Source: DATGKK01 sp035294725 (GTDB lineage: Bacteria > Actinomycetota > Acidimicrobiia > Acidimicrobiales > Bog-793). Taken from it: a stretch of 6,316 bases of DNA. Under the pieces are notes generated by a model. That model made no database searches. It was not told where the DNA came from and saw only the letters and a list, made by a program, of their open reading frames with translations. The position numbers and the translations under genes were made by a program. The stretch covers positions 1 to 6,316 of the forward strand of contig DATGKK010000054.1 in NCBI GenBank assembly GCA_035294725.1. The letters run 5' to 3'. Positions within the stretch are counted from its first letter, which is position 1, and each line of letters begins with the position of its first letter. Shown piece after piece: positions 1-5,900 of the stretch.

Positions 1-3000
1 GGCTCGCGGAGAACATGAGGGAGTCGCTCGCCGTCCCGACCGCGACGAGCGTCCATCCCGTCCCCGCCAAGCTGCTCGAGGTCAACCGGCAGATCATCAA
101 CAACCACCTCGCCCGCACGACCGGAGGGAAGGTCAGCTTCACCCATCTCATCGGCTGGGCCGTGGTGAGGGCGCTCCAGGCCGTCCCCGCGCTCAACTCC
201 TCCTTCGTCGCCGACGCGGACGGCAAGGGGACGGCGGGGGTGATCCACCACCCTCACGTCGGGCTCGGCATCGCCGTCGACGTCGAGCGCTCGGGCGGGG
301 GCCGCGCGCTCCTCGTCCCGTGCATCCGTCAGGCGGACACTCTGGGGTTCGCCTCCTTCGTCCACGCCTACGAGGACCTGATCCGCAAGGTCCGCACGAA
401 CAAGCTCGCGGTCGAGGACTTCGCGGGCGTCACGGTGACGATCACGAACCCCGGCACGCTCGGGACGACCCAGTCGGTGCCCCGCCTCATGCCCGGGCAA
501 GGGGCGATCATCGGGGTGGGATCGCTCGCCTACCCGCCCGAGTGGGCGGCCGCGGATCCGGCCGCCCTCGCCGAGCTCGGCATCTCCAAGGTCGTCACGA
601 TCACCTCGACCTACGACCACCGCATCATCCAAGGCGCCGAGTCAGGGCTGTTCCTGACCCGGCTGCACGAGCTGCTCATCGGCGAGCACGGCTTCTACGA
701 CGAGGTCTTCGACTCCCTCGCCGTGCCCTACCAGCCGGCCCGCTGGCACCAGGACGTGAACCCGTTCAACCGCGGCGCGGACGGGGAGCGGGGCCGTCTC
801 GTGAAGCAGGCGGCGGTCCAGCAGCTCATCAACATCTACCGGGTCCGGGGCCATCTCATCGCCCACCTCGACCCGCTCAGCCAGCATGCCCCGAGCCTCC
901 ACCCGGAGCTTGACCCGCTCACCTACGGCCTCACGGTGTTCGACCTCGAGCGGGAGTTCGTGACCGAGGGACTCGCCGGCTCCGACCTGCTGCCGCTTGG
1001 CCGCATCCTCGGGATCCTTCGCGATGCGTACTGCCGCACGATCGGCGTCGAGTACATGCACATCCAGGATCCCGAGCAAAAGCGTTGGATCCAGCGGCAC
1101 CTCGAGGGGGTCCCGAGCTCCCTCTCCCCTGAGGAGCAGCGCCACGTCCTCGGCCGCTTGAACGCTGCCGAGGCCTTCGAGCGATTCCTCCACACGCGCT
1201 ACGTCGGCCAGAAGCGCTTCGGGCTCGAGGGCGCCGAGTCGGCGATCCCGCTCCTCGACGCGGTCCTCGACGAGGCGGCGCACTCCTCCGTCGACGAGGC
1301 GGTCATCGGGATGGCGCACCGGGGCCGGCTGAACGTGCTCGCCAACATCGTGGGCAAGTCCTACGGCGAGATCTTCGCCGAGTTCGAGGGGAACGTCGAC
1401 CCCGAGAGCGTGCAGGGCTCCGGTGACGTGAAGTACCACAAGGGCGCGACCGGCAAGTTCTCCACCCGCGACGGCAGGGAGGTCGCGATCACCCTCGCCT
1501 CGAACCCCTCCCACCTCGAGGCGGTCGACCCGGTCGTGGAGGGCATCGCCCGCGCCCGCCAGGACCAGCACCAGGATCTCGGTACCTTCCCCGTGCTGCC
1601 CGTGCTCGTCCACGGCGATGCCGCCTTCGCCGGCCAGGGCGTCGTGGCCGAGACGCTCGAGCTCTCCCAGCTCCGCGGCTACCGCACGGGGGGCACGATC
1701 CACCTCGTCATCAACAACCAGCTGGGCTTCACGACGCCGACGGAGTCGGCGCGCAGCTCGGTCTACCCGACCGACGTCGCAAAGACCGTGCAGGCGCCGA
1801 TCTTCCACGTGAACGGCGACGACCCCGAGGCGTGCGTGCGCGTCGCCCGGCTCGCCGTCGCGTTCCGGCAGCGGTTCCACAAGGACGTCGTCATCGACAT
1901 GGTCTGCTACCGCCTCCACGGCCACAACGAGGGGGACGACCCGAGCTACACCCAGCCGCTCATGTACCGGGCGATCGAGCAGCACCGGTCGGTCCGCAAG
2001 CTCTACACCGAGGCGCTCGTGAAGCGGGGCGACATCACGATCGAGGAGGCCGAGCGGGCCCTCGAGGACTTCTCCGAGCGCCTCCAGCGCGCGCTCGACG
2101 AGACCAGGGCGTCGGCGCCGCCGAAGATCGAGTCGCTCGTGCGGCCTGCGGTCGTGCTCGTGCCGCCGCTCTCGAGCATCCACACGGGAGTCCCCCGGGC
2201 CTTGCTCGACGGCCTCTCCGACCTCATCCACGAGGCGCCGCCCGACTTCACCGTCCACCCGAAGCTCGCCCGCCAGCTCCACCAGCGCCGCGAGCTCTAC
2301 GCCTCCGGCGAGGTCGACTGGGCCCTTGGCGAGGCTCTCTCGTTCGGCTCGCTGCTGGCCGAGGGCGTCGACGTCAGGCTCGCCGGCCAGGACACCCGCC
2401 GCGGGACCTTCAGCCAGCGCCACTCGGTGCTCGTCGACTACGTGAACGGCTCGGAGCACGTGCCACTGCAGCACGTCGACACGCTGCGCGCCGCGCTTGG
2501 TGGCGGTGAGGCCGAGGAGGCCGGCGGCGTCGTGACCGACCGGCCGGGCCGCTTCATGGTCTACGACTCGCTCCTCTCGGAGTACGCGGCGCTCGGTTTC
2601 GAGTACGGCTACTCCGTCGAGGCGGCCGGCGCCCTCGTCGCCTGGGAGGCCCAGTTCGGCGACTTCGCGAACGGCGCCCAGGTCGTGATCGACAACTTCA
2701 TCGTCGCCGCCGGTGAGAAGTGGGGCCAGAACTCCGCCCTCACGCTGCTCCTGCCGCACGGCTACGAGGGCCAGGGCCCCGAGCACTCGAGCGCCCGGCT
2801 CGAGCGGTTCCTCGCCCTGTGCGCCAACGGCAACATCACGGTGGCCCAGCCGACGACGGCCGCGCAGTACTTCCACCTCCTGCGGGCGCAGGCGAAGCGG
2901 ACGATCCGGCGGCCGCTCATCGTCATGACGCCGAAGTCCCTGCTGCGCGCCCGCGTCGCCCGGTCTCACATCGCCGAGCTCGAGTCGGGACAGTGGCGGG

Positions 3001-3422
3001 AGGTCCTCGCCGACCCCGGCGCTCCCCCCGCCGACCAGGTCCGGCGGGTGGTCCTCTGCTCGGGCAAGGTCGCCTACGACGCCATCGCACGGCGCGACGC
3101 CCGCACCGCCGCGGGCGACGAGCCGGTGGCGGTCATCCGCGTCGAGCAGCTGCACCCCTGGCCCGAGGGCGAGGTGCTCGCCGCGCTGGAGGCCTACCCC
3201 TTGCTCGACGAGGTCGTGTGGCTACAGGAGGAGCCCGAGAACATGGGCGCCTGGAGCTACGTCCACGGCCTCCTCCACCGCATCCTGCGGGACCGCGCCC
3301 AACTGCGCCACGTGAGCCGTCCGACGAGCGGCAGCCCCGCCACGGGCTCGGCCACGATCCACCAGCTCGAGCTCGCCGACCTCCTCGAGCGCTCGGTCGG
3401 CGCACCGGTCAGCGGAGCCTGA
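1..3422 (+). CDS. kgd: Multifunctional 2-oxoglutarate decarboxylase / dehydrogenase E1 with fused E2-type domain (5' partial)
   Basis: This is the thiamine-diphosphate E1 component acting on 2-oxoglutarate in the TCA cycle (cytoplasm), in the actinobacterial Kgd/OdhA form that carries a succinyltransferase-like domain ahead of E1. The gene is cut by the left edge: the first whole codon is at base 3, and roughly 100 or more N-terminal residues are missing compared with mycobacterial Kgd (about 1,230 aa). Numbering from the in-frame ATG at 15, which is internal and not the true start: E2-like domain about 1-235 with the DHRIIQG motif (H202, Q206); E1 helical region about 260-400; ThDP-binding domain about 400-720 with HRGRLNVLAN (from H435), GSGDVKYH (468-475), the ThDP/Mg motif HGDAAF to NNQ (D535, N568) and HGHNEGDD (635-642); pyrimidine-binding domain about 765-985 with RRGTFSQRHS (from 795) and SEYAALGFEYGYS (E856, E863); C-terminal domain with WLQEEPENMGAW (from 1069). 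The frame is intact to the TGA at 3420-3422. No lipoyl domain is visible. Its 3' end overlaps the convergent HAD gene by 14 bases. Confidence 0.97.
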   Translation, partial: LAENMRESLAVPTATSVHPVPAKLLEVNRQIINNHLARTTGGKVSFTHLIGWAVVRALQAVPALNSSFVADADGKGTAGVIHHPHVGLGIAVDVERSGGGRALLVPCIRQADTLGFASFVHAYEDLIRKVRTNKLAVEDFAGVTVTITNPGTLGTTQSVPRLMPGQGAIIGVGSLAYPPEWAAADPAALAELGISKVVTITSTYDHRIIQGAESGLFLTRLHELLIGEHGFYDEVFDSLAVPYQPARWHQDVNPFNRGADGERGRLVKQAAVQQLINIYRVRGHLIAHLDPLSQHAPSLHPELDPLTYGLTVFDLEREFVTEGLAGSDLLPLGRILGILRDAYCRTIGVEYMHIQDPEQKRWIQRHLEGVPSSLSPEEQRHVLGRLNAAEAFERFLHTRYVGQKRFGLEGAESAIPLLDAVLDEAAHSSVDEAVIGMAHRGRLNVLANIVGKSYGEIFAEFEGNVDPESVQGSGDVKYHKGATGKFSTRDGREVAITLASNPSHLEAVDPVVEGIARARQDQHQDLGTFPVLPVLVHGDAAFAGQGVVAETLELSQLRGYRTGGTIHLVINNQLGFTTPTESARSSVYPTDVAKTVQAPIFHVNGDDPEACVRVARLAVAFRQRFHKDVVIDMVCYRLHGHNEGDDPSYTQPLMYRAIEQHRSVRKLYTEALVKRGDITIEEAERALEDFSERLQRALDETRASAPPKIESLVRPAVVLVPPLSSIHTGVPRALLDGLSDLIHEAPPDFTVHPKLARQLHQRRELYASGEVDWALGEALSFGSLLAEGVDVRLAGQDTRRGTFSQRHSVLVDYVNGSEHVPLQHVDTLRAALGGGEAEEAGGVVTDRPGRFMVYDSLLSEYAALGFEYGYSVEAAGALVAWEAQFGDFANGAQVVIDNFIVAAGEKWGQNSALTLLLPHGYEGQGPEHSSARLERFLALCANGNITVAQPTTAAQYFHLLRAQAKRTIRRPLIVMTPKSLLRARVARSHIAELESGQWREVLADPGAPPADQVRRVVLCSGKVAYDAIARRDARTAAGDEPVAVIRVEQLHPWPEGEVLAALEAYPLLDEVVWLQEEPENMGAWSYVHGLLHRILRDRAQLRHVSRPTSGSPATGSATIHQLELADLLERSVGAPVSGA

Positions 3423-4086
3423 GGCCGACCACCTTCTCGAGCTCCGAGAGCGCCTGGTCCTCGCTCACGACCTTGATGGTGGTCATGCCCATGGCTCGAG
3501 CCGGCTTCAGGTTGACCCCGAGGTCGTCGAGGAAGACCGCCTCGGCCGCCTCGATCCCGAGCCGCTCGCAGGCGATCTCGAAAAAGCGCGCCTCCGGCTT
3601 GCGCACGCCCACCTTGGAGGACTCGACCACCTCGTGGAAGAGCGAGAGCACGGAGGCCGTGCCGCCGCCCGGGTGCGACTCGGCCTCCCCGCTGAGGAAG
3701 TTGTTCGTAAGGAGGCCGACGAGATAGTGCCGGCGGCAGCGCTCCACCGCCCGGACCATGCGGGGGCGGAGCTCGCCTCCGAGCAGCGCGAGCACGGACG
3801 CCCCGTCGACAACATGGCCGGCTCCGGCGGACTCGGCTTCGAACAGCTCGACGAACTGGGGGATCGACACCTCGTTGCGCTCGAGCCGGGCCCAGGCGTT
3901 GTCGTGGTGGTTCTGCGCGTTGAGCGACCGGATGAAACCCGGCGGAAGGCCGTGCTCGCGCTCGTAGCGGGCGAACGCCTCGAACGGGCTCGTCGTGAGC
4001 ACGCCGCCGAAGTCGAACAGCACGGCCCGGATCCGCCCCTGCCGAGGGCGCAGGGCGGCCGGCGCGTCCTCGAGCTCCTCGGTCAT
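3409..4086 (-). CDS. HAD-superfamily (subfamily IA) hydrolase, epoxide-hydrolase-N-terminal/YihX-like
   Basis: A 225-residue cytoplasmic HAD-fold protein, probably a phosphatase acting on a small phosphorylated metabolite; the substrate cannot be read from sequence. All four HAD motifs are present: motif I VLFDFGGVLT with nucleophile D25, motif II LLTNN (T127), motif III lysine in GVRKPEARFF (K163), and motif IV VFLDDLGVN (D187, D188). The region between motifs I and II is an alpha-helical cap of subfamily IA type. Residue D25+2 is glycine (G27) rather than the usual acid/base Asp, as in YihX-type (DLGNV) and ACAD10/epoxide-hydrolase-N-terminal-like members. Length is normal for the family. 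The ATG at 4086-4084 is chosen because motif I sits at the usual distance from it and no later Met precedes motif I. No Shine-Dalgarno sequence precedes it, but a TAGGCT element lies 6 bases upstream, suggesting leaderless translation. It is convergent with kgd and divergent from the NYN-S1 gene, so it is probably monocistronic. The family call is firm; the reaction is unknown. Confidence 0.92.
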   Translation of the reverse strand: MTEELEDAPAALRPRQGRIRAVLFDFGGVLTTSPFEAFARYEREHGLPPGFIRSLNAQNHHDNAWARLERNEVSIPQFVELFEAESAGAGHVVDGASVLALLGGELRPRMVRAVERCRRHYLVGLLTNNFLSGEAESHPGGGTASVLSLFHEVVESSKVGVRKPEARFFEIACERLGIEAAEAVFLDDLGVNLKPARAMGMTTIKVVSEDQALSELEKVVGLRLR

Positions 4087-4092
4087 TCACAC

Positions 4093-4098
4093 AGCCTA
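4093..4098 (-). promoter_or_regulatory. Candidate -10 element (TAGGCT) for a leaderless HAD transcript
   Basis: Reading leftward, TAGGCT matches the actinobacterial TANNNT -10 pattern. It is followed by the six bases GTGTGA and then the ATG at 4086. That spacing would put transcription initiation at or next to the A of the start codon, and no ribosome-binding site lies between. I see no convincing -35 box upstream, where the sequence is G-rich. Promoter function is inferred from pattern and spacing only. Confidence 0.5.
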
Positions 4099-4120
4099 CG
4101 GACCCCCGCCGGAGCGTCCG

Positions 4121-4135
4121 CGGCCTGCGAGGCCG
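4121..4135. repeat. Perfect 6-bp inverted repeat with 3-base loop in the divergent intergenic gap
   Basis: CGGCCT (4121-4126) and AGGCCG (4130-4135) are exact reverse complements around GCG. The repeat sits in the short gap between the divergently read HAD and NYN-S1 genes. It ends directly at the purine stretch GGAAA (4135-4139), which precedes the TTG at 4143 and the ATG at 4158. It could be an operator half-site pair or an RNA hairpin in the NYN-S1 leader. Short GC palindromes also arise by chance in DNA this GC-rich, so function is uncertain. Confidence 0.4.
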
Positions 4136-4157
4136 GAAATGATTGACTAGCCGGAGC

Positions 4158-5768
4158 ATGTCCAGCCAGCACATCGTCGTCGACGGCTCCAACATCGCCA
4201 CCGAGGGCCGGAGCGCGCCGAGCCTCGCCCAGCTCGAGCAGGCCGTGGACGAGCTGCGCCGCGAGTTCCCCGATGCCGAGGTCACCGTCATCGTCGACGC
4301 CACCTTCGCCCACCGGATCGACCCCTCGGAGCTCGAGCGGTTCGAGAGAGCCGCCCTCGAGGGTGAGTACGTCCACCCGCCCGCGGGTGCGATCGGCAGG
4401 GGCGACGCCTTCCTCCTTCGTATCGCGGAGAAGGTCGATGCCATCGTGCTGTCGAACGACTCCTTCCAGGAGTTCCACGGCGAGCATCCCTGGCTCTTCG
4501 AGCGGGGCCGCCTCCTCGGCGCGACCCCGGTCCCCGGCGTCGGCTGGATCTTCTCGCCCCGCACTCCGGTCCGCGGGCCGCGGAGCCGCCGCGCCGTGAA
4601 GGACTCGGACCGGGAGCGGCGCAAGGTCTCCCGGGCCATCGAGGTGGCGACGAAAGAAGTCGTCGCCGGCTCTCACGCCGGCGGGCGCGAGCCGTCCCGG
4701 CGCCGCACGAAGGCCGTGGCAGCGGCAGGAGATGGCGCTGCTCCGGACGGGCAGGCTCCCTCCGGCCGCCAGCGCCAGCAGGCGGCGCCGGCGGCGGTGA
4801 ACGACCCGCTCACGTTCATCTCGTTCATCGCTGAGCATGCGCTTGGCGAAGAGGTGACCGCCAGGGTCGACAGCTACACCTCGCACGGTGCCGTCGCGTT
4901 CATCGACAACCTGCAGGCGTACGTGCCGCTCGCGAACATGGCGGACCCGGCCCCGCGCAGCGCCCGGGAGGTGCTGAAGCGGGGTGAAGAGCGAGTCTTC
5001 GTGGTGAAGGCGCTCGACCCGCTCCGTCGTGGGGTGGAGCTCGCTCTACCGGGCATCGCGCCGGTCTCCGGCCGGCCGAGCGAGGAGATGATCGCCGCCG
5101 AGGTCCGCATCGCGAAGAAGGCCTCGTCGCCGAGGAGGACGGCGGGCTCGGGCACGGCTGTCGCGGTCGCCCCGACGAAGGCCGCCGGCTTGGCCGGCGA
5201 GCAGCCGTCGGCTGCCGGAGCGACAGCGGCCGCGCGAGCGCCGACCAAGAAGCCTGCGGCGAAGAAGGCGGCTGCCGGAGGGACGCCACCGGCGCGGCAG
5301 GCAGCGGGCGTCTCGAAGGCGGCAGGGAGGAGGGGAACGACGGCCGCGAAGGCCTCCTCGACGAAGGTCCCGGCGACGGCGGCGCCGGCGAGCGGGACGG
5401 CTCGGGCGACCAAGGCCTCCGCGACCAAGGCGTCCGCGAAGAAGGTCTCCACGAAGAAGGTCTCCACGAAGAAGGCCTCCCCGACCAAGGCGGCACCAGA
5501 CGGGGCCGTCGCGAGCAAGAGGCCCACCGCGAAGGCCGCACCGGCGAAGAAGGCTCCACCTGCCACGCGGGCGCCCTCGGCCAAGAAGGCGGCGAACGGG
5601 CGTGCCGGCACGGCGAACGCTCCTTTGGAGGGCCCGGTCACGGCGCAGACCAAGGCGGCGACCGCCGCCAGAGGGCGGGCCCGGCGCGCGTCGGCCGAGC
5701 CAGCCGCCGAGGCACCGCCGAAGCCGGCGCCTCGGCGGAGCCGTGCTCGCACCGGCGTCTCGCAATAG
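4158..5768 (+). CDS. NYN (Regnase/Zc3h12a-like) ribonuclease-domain protein with S1-like domain and histone H1-like tail
   Basis: A 536-residue cytoplasmic protein, probably an RNA endonuclease or RNA-processing factor. Residues 1-140 form an NYN/PIN-like domain: HIVVDGSNIATEG (D9, N12), VIVDATF (D47), GRGDAFLLRIA (D83) and IVLSNDSFQEF (D101). These resemble the DGSN and SND-N/S-(Y/F) motifs of metazoan Regnase-1 and give a four-Asp metal site. Residues about 140-213 are a basic linker. Residues about 215-300 look like an S1/OB RNA-binding domain (GEEVTARVDSYTSHGAVAF, then AYVPL, then RRGVELALPG). Residues 301-536 contain no aromatic residue, Cys or His and are Ala/Lys/Pro/Thr/Ser-rich with KKA-type repeats: 401-480 has 19 Lys/Arg against one Asp, like histone H1 or the HupB tail. 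The ATG at 4158 is chosen because the first beta strand begins just after it. A TTG at 4143 would add five residues, and GGAAA at 4135-4139 would fit that start slightly better, while GGAG at 4153-4156 is too close to the ATG. The target RNA is unknown. The domain calls are strong; activity is inferred. Confidence 0.9.
   Translation: MSSQHIVVDGSNIATEGRSAPSLAQLEQAVDELRREFPDAEVTVIVDATFAHRIDPSELERFERAALEGEYVHPPAGAIGRGDAFLLRIAEKVDAIVLSNDSFQEFHGEHPWLFERGRLLGATPVPGVGWIFSPRTPVRGPRSRRAVKDSDRERRKVSRAIEVATKEVVAGSHAGGREPSRRRTKAVAAAGDGAAPDGQAPSGRQRQQAAPAAVNDPLTFISFIAEHALGEEVTARVDSYTSHGAVAFIDNLQAYVPLANMADPAPRSAREVLKRGEERVFVVKALDPLRRGVELALPGIAPVSGRPSEEMIAAEVRIAKKASSPRRTAGSGTAVAVAPTKAAGLAGEQPSAAGATAAARAPTKKPAAKKAAAGGTPPARQAAGVSKAAGRRGTTAAKASSTKVPATAAPASGTARATKASATKASAKKVSTKKVSTKKASPTKAAPDGAVASKRPTAKAAPAKKAPPATRAPSAKKAANGRAGTANAPLEGPVTAQTKAATAARGRARRASAEPAAEAPPKPAPRRSRARTGVSQ
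5406..5495 (+). repeat. 15-bp in-frame tandem repeat (six units) encoding an ATKAS/TKKVS-type pentapeptide
   Basis: Six consecutive 15-base units begin at 5406, 5421, 5436, 5451, 5466 and 5481, with the pattern NCGANNAAGGNNTCC (the last unit is degenerate at its 3' end). They encode ATKAS, ATKAS, AKKVS, TKKVS, TKKAS and PTKAA, residues 417-446 of the NYN-S1 protein. Degenerate relatives occur just upstream (about 5346-5366). Because the unit is a multiple of three, slippage or recombination would change tail length without breaking the frame. Confidence 0.85.
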
Positions 5769-5780
5769 CGGCACGCGACA

Positions 5781-5808
5781 GATCGAGCGCCAGTTTCGGG
5801 TTTCGATC
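5781..5808. repeat. Inverted repeat GATCGA / TCGATC downstream of the NYN-S1 gene
   Basis: GATCGA (5781-5786) is the reverse complement of TCGATC (5803-5808), separated by 16 bases. It starts 12 bases after the NYN-S1 stop codon and shares its last base with the stronger stem that follows. The stem is short and the loop large, so alone it is weak. It may be part of a termination or 3'-end structure. Confidence 0.35.
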
Positions 5809-5841
5809 GAGGCTGCGTGTCGCTGTCACTGCACAGCCTCG
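5808..5841 (+). terminator. Candidate terminator hairpin after the NYN-S1 gene
   Basis: CGAGGCTG (5808-5815) pairs perfectly with CAGCCTCG (5834-5841), an 8-bp stem with an 18-base loop. A short inner GTG/CAC pairing is possible (5817-5819 with 5827-5829). It lies 39 bases after the TAG at 5766-5768 and before the prepilin gene. No T-run follows, which is common for terminators in GC-rich actinomycetes but weakens the call. It could equally be an RNA 3'-end stabiliser. Confidence 0.45.
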
Positions 5842-5864
5842 CTTGCACCTCCAGGCCACGTGAG

Positions 5865-5893
5865 ATGACAACGCTGCTGCCATGGTGTAAATT
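5865..5893 (+). promoter_or_regulatory. Candidate sigma70-type promoter for the prepilin gene
   Basis: ATGACA (5865-5870) matches the -35 consensus TTGACA at five of six positions. After a 17-base spacer comes TAAATT (5888-5893), which fits TANNNT and matches TATAAT at four of six positions. This is one of the least GC-rich patches in the window. Initiation about seven bases downstream would fall at 5900-5901, exactly at the GTG proposed as the prepilin start, implying a leaderless mRNA. If this is right, the in-frame ATG at 5865 is promoter and not a start codon. This is pattern-based inference. Confidence 0.5.
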
Positions 5894-5900
5894 GCAGGCA

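Noticed and set aside
642..3155. An 837-codon open frame antisense to kgd
   Set aside because: It is a by-product of GC-rich codon use. Its translation is Arg/Val/Asp/Glu-rich with no recognisable domain, and the plus-strand frame is unmistakably Kgd.
3434..3450. Short hairpin TCTCG-AGCTC-CGAGA just past the kgd stop as a terminator
   Set aside because: The stem is only about five pairs, has no T-run, and lies within the C-terminal coding region of the HAD gene, where Glu/Leu codons (GAG, CTC) readily create such palindromes.
4143..4157. TTG start for the NYN-S1 gene, with TTGACT also looking like a -35 box
   Set aside because: The domain begins right after the ATG at 4158, and no -10 element lies at the proper distance after TTGACT. 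It is kept only as an alternative start.
3257..4639. A 460-codon minus-strand frame spanning the HAD gene and the divergent gap
   Set aside because: It is out of frame with the clear HAD protein, is Arg/Pro/Ser-rich and contains no motif. It would also cover both ends of neighbouring real genes.
5602..5868. An 88-codon plus-strand frame crossing the NYN-S1 stop into the intergenic gap
   Set aside because: It is mostly an Arg/Pro-rich frame-shifted reading of the tail, with no motif and no ribosome-binding site.
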